Origin: an uncultured Rhodocyclaceae bacterium
GTDB lineage: Bacteria; Pseudomonadota; Gammaproteobacteria; Burkholderiales; Rhodocyclaceae
DNA length: 6,900 bases
NCBI GenBank assembly: GCA_937892345.1
Contig: CALAGF010000274.1
Span: 1-6,900 of the forward strand
Reading direction: 5' to 3'
Shown here in pieces: positions 1 to 5,925 of this stretch. The notes under the pieces are model-generated. The model had not been told where the DNA came from, made no database searches, and worked only from the letters and a program-made list of their open reading frames with translations. The translations under genes were made by a program, and so were the position numbers. Numbering within the stretch: position 1 is the first letter of the stretch; every line of letters begins with the position of its first letter.

Positions 1-50
1 GATCTACACAGGCGAAGACACTCTTTCCCTACACGACGCTCTTCCGATCT
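1..50 (+). other. Illumina P5/TruSeq sequencing adapter (artefact)
   Basis: This stretch is synthetic, not genomic. Positions 1-9 match the end of the Illumina P5 arm. Positions 10-17 (AGGCGAAG) match the i5 index I know as TruSeq HT D505. Positions 18-50 match the universal read-1 adapter and end in GCTCTTCCGATCT, directly at the insert junction. The reading frame of the minus-strand lyase gene is intact up to position 51, which fits genomic DNA beginning there. The contig end was therefore built from untrimmed reads, and bases 1-50 should be masked. Confidence 0.97.
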
Positions 51-500
51 GGTTTCGATCAACACATGAACCGGAATCCTGCGGTCGACGCCATGTTCGC
101 GTTCAATATCACGCAGTGCTTCGAGTTGAACTCGCACATCTCCTGCGCTGCAGGGTTTTGGGAGTGTAATGAAGGGCAGGCGACTGCCTGCGATGCCGAC
201 CAGAATTTCCATGTCCTGACGCCAGTGCGGGTGAGTCACGTCATGTACCCGAGCACCCACGCGGTTGAACGCATTGTCTGCCGACATGATCAGGCGTGCG
301 GCCATTTCTGCATGTTCACGTTCTGCGCCCGCATGGGCACCATCCTCGCAGTCGCAGGTGATGTCGAAAATCGGCCCGAGTTCCTGTTGCAACTGCATGG
401 CCTTCTTCATCAGCTTTTCCGAGCCCGCGTAGTGGTCGACCGCAGGCAGGATGGGGAAGGGCTTTTCGCCCGCGAACAGGACGTCTCTGGGATGGCGCAT
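51..500 (-). CDS. HpcH/HpaI aldolase / citrate lyase beta-like CoA-ester lyase (3'-truncated)
   Basis: The gene reads leftward from ATG at 500 and gives 150 codons before it runs into the adapter; the C-terminal half is missing from this contig. The start is fixed by an in-frame TGA four codons upstream (510-512); only a weak GAAAG precedes the ATG. The protein begins MRHPRDVLFAGEKPFP. It carries the acidic DCEDGA motif (residues 50-55), a conserved-looking Arg84 in VGARVHD, TLPKP (112-116), and ends in LIET, whose Glu149 fits the Mg-binding Glu of CitE-type TIM-barrel lyases. The family makes or cleaves (3S)-malyl-, citryl- or citramalyl-CoA type thioesters in the cytosol; the substrate cannot be decided here. 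It lies 102 bp beyond mdh, behind a strong terminator, so it probably has its own promoter. A role in malyl-CoA or related C4 metabolism is inferred from context only. Confidence 0.85.
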
Positions 501-529
501 CGCAAACTTTCAGGGGAAGCGAAAAAATG

Positions 530-558
530 ATTTTACGGTTGTCGACTGCAGAAAACAA
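530..558 (-). promoter_or_regulatory. Candidate sigma70-type promoter for the CoA-ester lyase
   Basis: On the minus strand, TTGTTT (553-558) and TAAAAT (530-535) are separated by exactly 17 bp. The -10 box matches consensus at 5 of 6 positions and the -35 at only 3 of 6. The -35 box begins within the A/T tract of the mdh terminator. Transcription would start near 523, giving a leader of roughly 23 nt. This is a pattern-based inference, supported by the gene's need for a start after the terminator. Confidence 0.35.
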
Positions 559-586
559 AAAAGCCGTGGCGAACCACGGCTTTTTT
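557..586 (-). terminator. Rho-independent terminator of mdh (symmetric)
   Basis: A perfect 7-bp G/C-rich stem (GCCGTGG/CCACGGC, 563-569 with 574-580) encloses a 4-nt loop, read as TTCG on the minus strand. It is flanked by six A on one side and six T on the other, so the pairing could extend to 13 bp. It lies 17 bp past the mdh stop codon and ends the mdh transcript in a U-tract. The symmetry means it could also stop plus-strand transcription, but no plus-strand gene is present to the left. Confidence 0.92.
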
Positions 587-602
587 AACAGATGAGGCTT
601 GA

Positions 603-1595
603 TTACAGCATGCTGGCAACTGCAGCGCGCTCGTCTTCGAGTTCCTTCAGGGTGATCGCAATCTTGCCCTTGGAGTACTCGTCGATTTCCAGACCCTTGA
701 TCAGGGTGAAGGTGCCGTTCTTGCATTCGCACGGGAAGCCGAAAACCAGGCCTTCCGGAATGCCGTAGCCGTTGTCGGCCGGAGCGGGAACACCCATCGT
801 GACCCACTCGGTGGAACCGAGGTGCCAGTCGCGGATGTGGTCGATGGCGGCATTGGCAGCAGACGCAGCGGAGGACAAGCCACGGGCTTCGATAATGGCT
901 GCGCCACGCTTGCCAACCGTCGGCAGGAAAACGTCGTTGTTCCAGGCCGCGTCATTGATCAGCGCCTTGACGCTGTCGCCATTGGAGGTTACGCAACGGT
1001 AGTCGGCGTACATGGACGGGGAGTGGTTGCCCCAGACCACGAGTTGCTTCAGGGAAGAAACCGGACGGCCGGCCTTTTGAGCCAACTGGGTCAGTGCACG
1101 GTTGTGATCCAGACGCAGCATGCCGTGGTAGTTGTTCGGATTGGTGCGACCCACCTTGATGGCGGCAGCGCGGGCGATGTAGGCATTGGTGTTGCAGGGA
1201 TTGCCAACAACCAGCACCTTGACGTCTTCCTTGGCGTTTTCGGCGATGGCCTTGCCCTGAACGGTGAAGATGGCACCGTTGGCGGTCAGCAGGTCGGCAC
1301 GTTCCATGCCGGGGCCGCGCGGACGGGCGCCAACCAGCAAGCAAACGTCAGCATCCTTGAAGGCAACGTTGGGATCGTCGGTAGCGACCATGCCAGCCAG
1401 CAGCGGGAAGGCGCAGTCGTCGAGTTCCATCATGACGCCCTGAACAGCCTTTTGGGCTTGCGGCAGGTCGAGCAATTGCAGAATGACCGGCTGGTCCTTG
1501 CCGAGCATTTCGCCGGAGGCAATGCGGAACAGCAGGCTATAACCGATCTGGCCGGCGGCGCCGGTAATGGCAACGCGCATGGGGGCTTTGGACAT
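603..1595 (-). CDS. mdh: Malate dehydrogenase (NAD-dependent)
   Basis: This encodes a 330-residue cytosolic enzyme that interconverts malate and oxaloacetate with NAD, feeding citrate synthase. The N-terminal Rossmann motif GAAGQIG occupies residues 12-18, and an acidic Asp43 ends beta-strand 2 as expected for NAD. The substrate loop GARPRGPGMERADLL (89-103) carries Arg93 and Arg99. VGNPCNTN (130-137), RLDHNRA (161-167, Asp163 and Arg166) and WGNHSP (188-193, catalytic His191) complete the active site. Length and motifs fit the bacterial MDHs that resemble eukaryotic cytosolic MDH, not the E. coli type. The ATG at 1595 was chosen because AGGAG lies 6 nt upstream and MSKAPMRVAITGAAG is a typical family N-terminus; in-frame upstream starts would add a 29-residue extension without family character. 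It is divergent from gntR and closed by a strong terminator. Confidence 0.97.
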   Translation of the reverse strand: MSKAPMRVAITGAAGQIGYSLLFRIASGEMLGKDQPVILQLLDLPQAQKAVQGVMMELDDCAFPLLAGMVATDDPNVAFKDADVCLLVGARPRGPGMERADLLTANGAIFTVQGKAIAENAKEDVKVLVVGNPCNTNAYIARAAAIKVGRTNPNNYHGMLRLDHNRALTQLAQKAGRPVSSLKQLVVWGNHSPSMYADYRCVTSNGDSVKALINDAAWNNDVFLPTVGKRGAAIIEARGLSSAASAANAAIDHIRDWHLGSTEWVTMGVPAPADNGYGIPEGLVFGFPCECKNGTFTLIKGLEIDEYSKGKIAITLKELEDERAAVASML

Positions 1596-1601
1596 GTATC
1601 G

Positions 1602-1606
1602 CTCCT
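1602..1606 (-). promoter_or_regulatory. Ribosome binding site of mdh
   Basis: AGGAG on the minus strand lies 6 nt before ATG 1595. It decides the start against the longer in-frame options, including an ATG at 1653-1655. Confidence 0.85.
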
Positions 1607-1644
1607 GTATATGAACAGCGTGGTTGGATTGTTCGATTGGCTCG

Positions 1645-1656
1645 AATGCCGGCATT
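1645..1656. repeat. 12-bp perfect palindrome in the mdh leader
   Basis: AATGCCGGCATT is a perfect inverted repeat without spacer. It lies in the predicted mdh 5' untranslated region, between the putative transcription start and the ribosome binding site. It could be a protein site or simply chance; no spacer makes a stable RNA hairpin unlikely. Confidence 0.4.
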
Positions 1657-1671
1657 TTTATCGTCCTTGCG

Positions 1672-1686
1672 TCAGACGGCATCTGA
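1672..1686 (-). repeat. Small inverted repeat at the start of the mdh leader
   Basis: On the minus strand TCAGA-TGCCG-TCTGA forms a 5-bp stem with a 5-nt loop, beginning about where the predicted mdh transcript starts. It might stabilise the 5' end of the mRNA. The right-hand part also resembles a Neisseria DNA uptake sequence (11 of 12 bases). Function is not demonstrated. Confidence 0.35.
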
Positions 1687-1694
1687 GAATATCG

Positions 1695-1723
1695 ATGGTA
1701 GAAGTTCGGCGTTTTTCTGTCAA
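1695..1723 (-). promoter_or_regulatory. Promoter of mdh (sigma70-type)
   Basis: On the minus strand a perfect TTGACA (1718-1723) is followed after exactly 17 bp by TACCAT (1695-1700, 4 of 6 matches to TATAAT). The predicted start point is near 1688, giving a leader of about 93 nt before the mdh ATG. The perfect -35 and optimal spacing make it a good candidate. The palindrome at 1733-1748 lies 9 bp upstream of the -35 box, centred near -52, where a bound regulator could either activate or have little effect on mdh. Confidence 0.6.
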
Positions 1724-1745
1724 TTCATCATGTGTCTTATATAAG
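1717..1745 (+). promoter_or_regulatory. Candidate gntR promoter overlapping the operator
   Basis: CTGTCA (1717-1722, 4 of 6) and TATAAG (1740-1745, 5 of 6) are separated by 17 bp on the plus strand. The -10 box lies inside the 16-bp palindrome, and the -35 box overlaps the mdh -35 box on the opposite strand. A protein bound to the palindrome would block this promoter, consistent with autorepression, which is common for GntR/HutC regulators. The predicted start is near 1751. Confidence 0.45.
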
Positions 1746-1748
1746 ACA
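1733..1748. promoter_or_regulatory. Candidate operator: 16-bp perfect palindrome
   Basis: TGTCTTATATAAGACA is a perfect two-fold symmetric site with no spacer (half-site TGTCTTAT), lying between the divergent mdh and gntR genes. GntR-family dimers bind palindromes of this size, usually near their own gene. Its overlap with the predicted gntR -10 box makes it the best candidate site for the neighbouring regulator. Part of the symmetry could simply be an AT-rich -10 region, but the outer TGTC/GACA arms are not explained by a promoter. Confidence 0.65.
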
Positions 1749-1793
1749 ACTTTTCGTGGACGCTGGTTATGAAATGTGCTGAAATCTTTCGCC

Positions 1794-2549
1794 ATGACCC
1801 GTCAAACCAGCCGTTCTGCAATGCGCTCCAGTGCTCCTACCTTCAGCCCGCTCTATCGTCAGATCAAGGAGTTCCTGATCCGCAGCCTGGAGCTGGGCGA
1901 ATGGGGTCCGGGCGATGCAATCCCTAGTGAGGGAGAGTTGGCCCAGCGCTTCAACGTGAGCCAAGGGACAGTGCGCAAGGCGATTGATGAAATGGCTGCG
2001 GACAACTTGCTGGTCCGGCGTCAGGGCAAGGGGACATTCGTCGCTACACATAGCGACCCTCGGTCCTTCTATCGGTTCCTTCGTTTGGTGCCTGATGGCG
2101 GTGTTGCAGTGCCCGCGGTCAGTGATCCATTTTTCTGCGCGCAGATACCTGCTGACGAGGAAGTTGCTGCGGTACTTGGTTTGAATCCCGGTGATCCGGT
2201 GATTCACGTCAAACGCTTGCTGCGTTTTGCCGGTGAACCAGTGGTGTATGACCAAATCTATCTGGCAGGCGAATTGTTCGGGGGTTTGGTACTCGATGCG
2301 CTGAAGGGCGGCGAGCGTTCGCTTTACAGCCTTTTCGAAAGCGACTTTGGCGTGAGAATGATCAATGCAGAGGAGCATTTGAGGGCGGTGGCTGCGGATG
2401 CGGAAAGTGCAGCGTTGCTGGGTGTCGAAATCGGCAGTCCTTTGTTGCTTGTCGAGCGTACCGCCTACACCTATGGCAATAAGGCAGTTGAGTGGCGACG
2501 CGGCTTGTATTGCACCAGAGGTCACTACTATCGCAATGATCTTGGATGA
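1794..2549 (+). CDS. GntR/HutC-family transcriptional regulator (UTRA domain)
   Basis: The gene encodes 251 residues from ATG 1794, or 257 from GTG 1776; neither has a clear Shine-Dalgarno, so the start is uncertain, and ATG 1821 is a third option that would still keep the whole fold. The N-terminal winged helix-turn-helix (about 18-84) carries the GntR signature: PLYRQIK, PSEGELAQRFNVSQGTVRKA (44-63) and the wing RRQGKGTFVA (75-84). The rest (about 95-245) reads as a UTRA ligand-binding domain, with LGLNPGDPVIHVKRLLRFAGEP and a C-terminal VERTAYTYGNKAVEW strand pair, placing it in the HutC subfamily. The ligand is unknown; its position between mdh and sdhCDAB suggests a TCA intermediate or related organic acid. 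Likely targets are its own promoter, mdh and perhaps sdh, inferred from position only. Confidence 0.9.
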   Translation: MTRQTSRSAMRSSAPTFSPLYRQIKEFLIRSLELGEWGPGDAIPSEGELAQRFNVSQGTVRKAIDEMAADNLLVRRQGKGTFVATHSDPRSFYRFLRLVPDGGVAVPAVSDPFFCAQIPADEEVAAVLGLNPGDPVIHVKRLLRFAGEPVVYDQIYLAGELFGGLVLDALKGGERSLYSLFESDFGVRMINAEEHLRAVAADAESAALLGVEIGSPLLLVERTAYTYGNKAVEWRRGLYCTRGHYYRNDLG

Positions 2550-2614
2550 TCGCTGCGGAAATTTTGTTTCTCTTGAGACTGCCGCTGCTGACGCTTTTGG
2601 CAATTTTTTGAATG

Positions 2615-2620
2615 TATAAT
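2615..2620 (+). promoter_or_regulatory. -10 box of the putative sdh operon promoter
   Basis: A perfect TATAAT lies 63 bp before the sdhC start. No good -35 box stands at 16-18 bp upstream; the nearest TTGGCA (2597-2602) is only 12 bp away. The promoter may depend on an activator, or the -35 contact may be weak. The rest of the gap between gntR and sdhC (2550-2682) holds a T-run (2604-2609), an imperfect GTTTC/GAGAC repeat (2566-2579) and a small GCGG-AAAA-CCGC stem (2647-2658). Confidence 0.45.
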
Positions 2621-2668
2621 TACAGCTCTTTTCAAACCACGTACAAGCGGAAAACCGCATTCTTACGC

Positions 2669-2673
2669 GAGGA
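2669..2673 (+). promoter_or_regulatory. Ribosome binding site that sets the sdhC start
   Basis: GAGGA ends directly before an in-frame ATG at 2674, which is too close to be used. It is 9 nt before the second in-frame ATG at 2683, so translation should begin at 2683 with MAEMTIKKRPKN. Confidence 0.75.
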
Positions 2674-2682
2674 ATGACGTTC

Positions 2683-3069
2683 ATGGCAGAAATGACCATC
2701 AAGAAACGTCCAAAAAACTTGGACTTGACGACTATCAGGTTGCCCTTGCCGGGCAAGGTTTCAATTCTGCATCGCGTGAGCGGTGCGGGCTTGTTTCTTT
2801 GTTTTCCGGTAATGCTCTGGCTGTTTGGAGCGAGCCTGGAATCTGCAGAAAGCTTTGCCAACTTTAAGTCCGTCGCCGGCATGCTGCCGGTGAAGGTCAT
2901 TCTTGCTGGCTTGCTATGGGCTTTTGTCCATCACTTTTGCGCCGGCATCCGCTTCCTTTTGCTGGATTTGCATGTCGCAATCGAAAAAGAGGCTGCTAGC
3001 AAATCCGCAGCTGTCGTATTCGCAGTCAGCATTCCGCTGACCCTGATCCTTTGGGGGGTTCTGCTGTGA
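2683..3069 (+). CDS. sdhC: Succinate dehydrogenase cytochrome b556 subunit
   Basis: This 128-residue inner-membrane protein is one of the two anchors of complex II; it helps bind heme b and ubiquinone. After a basic N-terminus it carries the SdhC signature SILHRVSG (27-34), with Ser27 and Arg31 at the same numbers as the E. coli quinone-site residues. HHFCAGIRFLLLD (83-95) supplies His84, the equivalent of the E. coli heme ligand. Three hydrophobic segments are visible at about 34-52, 68-93 and 108-128. Length matches the family. The start at 2683 is chosen over 2674 on ribosome-binding-site spacing. It is the first gene of the sdh operon, with its stop overlapping the sdhD start by 4 bp, which suggests coupled translation. 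Confidence 0.95.
   Translation: MAEMTIKKRPKNLDLTTIRLPLPGKVSILHRVSGAGLFLCFPVMLWLFGASLESAESFANFKSVAGMLPVKVILAGLLWAFVHHFCAGIRFLLLDLHVAIEKEAASKSAAVVFAVSIPLTLILWGVLL
3053..3058 (+). promoter_or_regulatory. Ribosome binding site of sdhD inside sdhC
   Basis: A run of six G lies 7 nt before the GTG start of sdhD at 3066. Together with the GTGA stop/start overlap, it supports the GTG over the earlier in-frame TTG at 3051. Confidence 0.6.
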
Positions 3070-3413
3070 TCAACCGTATTGTTGTCGGTGCCCATTACGG
3101 CCTCAAGGACTGGATTGCGCAGCGCGCAACCGCAGTCATCATGGCGGTTTATTCGGTTCTGATCGCCGCAGTGCTGCTGGTGGTCCGTCCGGCTACGTTC
3201 GAGGCTTGGCAGGGTGTGTTTGCCAACGGCGTCATGAAGTTCTTTACCTTCCTGTTCTTCGTTAGCTTGTTTTACCATGCCTGGATCGGCATTCGTGACA
3301 TCTGGATGGATTACGTCAAGCCGACCGGTATTCGTCTGACCCTGCATGTCCTGACCATTGCTGCGCTGGTGGGCTACACCGCGTGGGCTGCTGCGATTCT
3401 CTGGAGGCTGTAA
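3066..3413 (+). CDS. sdhD: Succinate dehydrogenase hydrophobic membrane anchor subunit
   Basis: This 115-residue inner-membrane protein pairs with SdhC to anchor SdhAB and to hold heme b and the quinone site. The diagnostic stretch FYHAWIGIRDIWMDYVKP (69-86) contains His71, the second heme ligand, and Asp82-Tyr83, with Tyr83 at the quinone pocket; all three carry the E. coli numbers. Three membrane segments are seen at about 21-40, 56-77 and 91-113. It starts with GTG, and the GTGA sequence at 3066-3069 is both its start and the sdhC stop, a classic arrangement for translational coupling that keeps the two anchors in equal amounts. Confidence 0.94.
   Translation: MINRIVVGAHYGLKDWIAQRATAVIMAVYSVLIAAVLLVVRPATFEAWQGVFANGVMKFFTFLFFVSLFYHAWIGIRDIWMDYVKPTGIRLTLHVLTIAALVGYTAWAAAILWRL
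3403..3407 (+). promoter_or_regulatory. Ribosome binding site of sdhA inside sdhD
   Basis: GGAGG in the last codons of sdhD lies 8 nt before the GTG at 3416 and selects that start over the earlier in-frame codon at 3383. Confidence 0.75.
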
Positions 3414-3415
3414 GC

Positions 3416-5200
3416 GTGAGTATTCCTGTTCTGAAGTTTGATGCGGTCATCGTTGGTGCCGGTGGCGCCGGTCTGCGTTCCGCGATTCAATTGTCCGAAG
3501 CCGGTTTGAAGACGGCTGTCCTGTCAAAGGTTTTTCCAACCCGCTCGCACACTGTAGCTGCCCAGGGCGGCGTTGCTGCGTCTTTGGGTAATTCCGAGGA
3601 AGACCACTGGACGTGGCACATGTACGACACCGTCAAGGGCTCCGACTGGCTTGGTGACCAGGATGCCATCGAATTCATGTGCAAAAAGGCCAACGAAGTA
3701 GTTGTTGAGCTTGAGCACTATGGCATGCCCTTCGATCGTACCGACAACGGCAAGATTTATCAGCGTCCGTTTGGCGGGCATATGTCCAATTTTGGCGAAA
3801 AACCGGTACGTCGTTCTTGCGCTGCTGCTGACCGTACGGGTCACGCCATGTTGCACGCCATGTATCAGCGCAACGTCAAGGCCAATACCCAGTTCTTCGT
3901 GGAATGGATGGCACTTGACCTGATTCGTGACGAAGAGGGGCATGTCCTTGGTGTAACTGCCATGGAAATGGAAACTGGCCAGGTAGTGATTTTCCACTCC
4001 CGCGCGACTATTTTCGCAACCGGTGGTGCTGGCCGTATTTTTTACTCATCCACCAACGCCTTCATCAATACTGGCGATGGTCTCGGCATGGCTGCTCGTG
4101 CAGGTATTCCGCTTGAAGACATGGAATTCTGGCAGTTCCATCCGACCGGCGTAGCAGGTGCTGGCGTGTTGATTACCGAAGGTGTTCGCGGTGAAGGCGG
4201 CATTCTGCGTAACAGCAGCAAGGAACGCTTCATGGAACGCTACGCACCGAATGCCAAGGATCTGGCTTCGCGTGACGTGGTTTCCCGTGCCATGGCGACC
4301 GAAATCAAGGAAGGCCGTGGCTGTGGTGTCAATAAGGACTATGTCCTCCTCGACATTACCCATCTTGACCCGGCAACCATCATGAAGCGTTTGCCCGGTA
4401 TTCATGAAATCGGCATTCAGTTCGCTGGTGTTGACTGCCTGAAAGAGCCGCTCCCCGTCGTTCCAACCTGTCATTACCAGATGGGTGGTATCCCCACGCA
4501 TTACTCCGGCCGTGTCGTTATGCCGAAAAATGGTGATTTCAACTCGGTGGTACCGGGTTTCTACGCCGGCGGCGAATGTGCATGTGCATCGGTACACGGT
4601 GCAAACCGCTTGGGAACCAACTCCTTGCTTGATCTGCTGGTCTTTGGCAAATCTGCTGGCGACTCTGCTGTTGAAGATCTCAAGGGTGGCAAGGCTCACC
4701 GTGAGCTACCGAAGGATGCTGCTGAAAAGTCGCTGGCCCGTATTGCAGCCATCGATAATCGCAAGGGTGGTGCCAATGTTCACGAAACCCGTTTGGCAAT
4801 GCAACGCACGATGCAGGATCACGCCGGTGTGTTCCGTTTCGGCGACATGCTGAAGCAGGGTGTCGAGAAAATCCTCGAAGTCGAAAAGGCTGCACGCAAT
4901 CTCGAGATCAAGGATAAATCCATGGCTTGGAACACAGCACGTACCGAAGCCCTCGAAATGGAAAACCTGATCGAGGTAGCCAAGGCAACCATGATTTCCG
5001 CCGAAGCTCGCAAGGAATCTCGTGGTGCGCACGTCCGTGATGACGCGCCGGATACCGCGGAATTCCCGAATGGTCGTAATGACAAGGAATGGCTCAAGCA
5101 CACGCTGTTCTCCCCGGTTGACAATTCGATCTGCTACAAGCCGGTCAATCTGCAGCCGCTGACCGTTGAAACTGTCGCCCTCAAGACGCGCTCGTACTAA
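3416..5200 (+). CDS. sdhA: Succinate dehydrogenase flavoprotein subunit
   Basis: This 594-residue catalytic subunit oxidises succinate to fumarate on the cytoplasmic face, passing electrons from covalent FAD to SdhB. The dinucleotide-binding motif VGAGGAG is at 13-19. RSHTVAAQGG (43-52) provides His45, the FAD attachment residue, with E. coli numbering. Substrate and catalytic residues are His242 (FHPTG), Arg286 (LASRDVV, the proton-transfer arginine), His353 (PTCHYQMGG) and Arg398 (GANRLGTNS); Glu387 lies in the second FAD-contact segment GGECACAS. Family length is normal and no key residue is missing. The start is GTG, 2 bp after the sdhD stop and 8 nt after GGAGG. The alternative, a fumarate reductase flavoprotein, is less likely given the SdhC/SdhD anchors and the adjacent TCA genes. 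Confidence 0.97.
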   Translation: MSIPVLKFDAVIVGAGGAGLRSAIQLSEAGLKTAVLSKVFPTRSHTVAAQGGVAASLGNSEEDHWTWHMYDTVKGSDWLGDQDAIEFMCKKANEVVVELEHYGMPFDRTDNGKIYQRPFGGHMSNFGEKPVRRSCAAADRTGHAMLHAMYQRNVKANTQFFVEWMALDLIRDEEGHVLGVTAMEMETGQVVIFHSRATIFATGGAGRIFYSSTNAFINTGDGLGMAARAGIPLEDMEFWQFHPTGVAGAGVLITEGVRGEGGILRNSSKERFMERYAPNAKDLASRDVVSRAMATEIKEGRGCGVNKDYVLLDITHLDPATIMKRLPGIHEIGIQFAGVDCLKEPLPVVPTCHYQMGGIPTHYSGRVVMPKNGDFNSVVPGFYAGGECACASVHGANRLGTNSLLDLLVFGKSAGDSAVEDLKGGKAHRELPKDAAEKSLARIAAIDNRKGGANVHETRLAMQRTMQDHAGVFRFGDMLKQGVEKILEVEKAARNLEIKDKSMAWNTARTEALEMENLIEVAKATMISAEARKESRGAHVRDDAPDTAEFPNGRNDKEWLKHTLFSPVDNSICYKPVNLQPLTVETVALKTRSY

Positions 5201-5202
5201 TC

Positions 5203-5206
5203 GGAG
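5203..5206 (+). promoter_or_regulatory. Ribosome binding site of sdhB
   Basis: GGAG in the 14-bp gap between sdhA and sdhB lies 8 nt before ATG 5215. Confidence 0.75.
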
Positions 5207-5214
5207 AAGAGAAC

Positions 5215-5925
5215 ATGAGCAAACGTACTGTTCAATTCAGTATTTACCGCTACGATCCGGACAAGGACGATGCGCCGTACATGCAGGATATTTCGGTTGA
5301 CCTAGAGCCAACGGATCGCAAGCTCCTGGATGCCTTGACCAAACTGAAGGCCAAGGATGATTCCTTGTCTTATCGTCGCTCATGCCGCGAAGGCGTTTGC
5401 GGCTCGGATGCGATGAACATCAACGGCAAGAACGGCTTGGCCTGCCTTACTGATATTGATGAACTCAAGCAGCCGATCGTTCTGCGTCCTTTGCCTGCCC
5501 TGCCAGTCATTCGTGACCTGATCGTCGATATGACGCAGTTTTTCAAGCAATATCACTCGATCAAGCCTTATCTCATCAACAACGATCCTCCGCCGGAGCG
5601 TGAGCGTCTGCAGTCCCCAGAAGATCGCGAAGAACTCAATGGGCTCTACGAGTGCATTCTGTGTGCTTGCTGTTCCACATCATGCCCGTCGTTCTGGTGG
5701 AATCCTGACAAATTTGTCGGTCCGGCCGGCTTGCTTGCTGCTTACCGCTTCATTGCGGATACGCGTGATCAAGCAACCAACGAACGTCTCGATAATCTCG
5801 AAGACCCGTATCGCTTGTTCCGTTGCCACTCCATCATGAATTGTGTTGACGTGTGTCCGAAGGGGCTGAATCCGACCAAGGCTATCGGCAAGATCAAGGA
5901 CATGATGGTCCGTCGCGCAGTCTGA
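5215..5925 (+). CDS. sdhB: Succinate dehydrogenase iron-sulfur subunit
   Basis: This 236-residue protein carries electrons from SdhA to the quinone site through three clusters. The plant-ferredoxin-like N-terminal domain binds [2Fe-2S] through SCREGVCGSDAMN (Cys57, Cys62, with Asp65 in the atypical position also seen in E. coli) and Cys77. The C-terminal domain has CILCACCSTSCP (146-157) and CHSIMNCVDVCPKGLNP (203-219). By family precedent Cys146, 149, 152 and 213 bind [4Fe-4S], and Cys156, 203 and 209 bind [3Fe-4S]. Trp161 and His204 match residues lining the quinone pocket. Length is normal for the family. Its TGA overlaps the sdhE ATG by one base (TGATG). Confidence 0.97.
   Translation: MSKRTVQFSIYRYDPDKDDAPYMQDISVDLEPTDRKLLDALTKLKAKDDSLSYRRSCREGVCGSDAMNINGKNGLACLTDIDELKQPIVLRPLPALPVIRDLIVDMTQFFKQYHSIKPYLINNDPPPERERLQSPEDREELNGLYECILCACCSTSCPSFWWNPDKFVGPAGLLAAYRFIADTRDQATNERLDNLEDPYRLFRCHSIMNCVDVCPKGLNPTKAIGKIKDMMVRRAV

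Noticed and set aside
66..530. A 154-codon plus-strand open frame at the left end
   Set aside because: It is antisense to the lyase fragment, which shows clear CitE-like motifs; the plus-strand product has none.
1596..1682. N-terminal extension of mdh by 29 residues
   Set aside because: AGGAG sits 6 nt before the ATG at 1595, the extension lacks family similarity, and it overlaps the leader.
822..1772. A 316-codon plus-strand open frame opposite mdh
   Set aside because: Its low-complexity Gly/Val/Ala/Gln content is typical of the reverse complement of a coding strand, and mdh is unambiguous.
2581..2610. Terminator for gntR (TGCC/GGCA pairing followed by a T-run)
   Set aside because: The stem is only 4 bp with a large loop, too weak to support termination.
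1767..2900. A 377-codon open frame on the minus strand across gntR, the gap and sdhC
   Set aside because: It is antisense to two well-supported genes, has no recognisable domain and crosses unrelated gene boundaries; it is a shadow of codon bias on the other strand.
3416..5200. Fumarate reductase rather than succinate dehydrogenase
   Set aside because: The anchors have the SdhC/SdhD heme and quinone signatures, and the operon carries sdhE and gltA, which point to aerobic succinate dehydrogenase.
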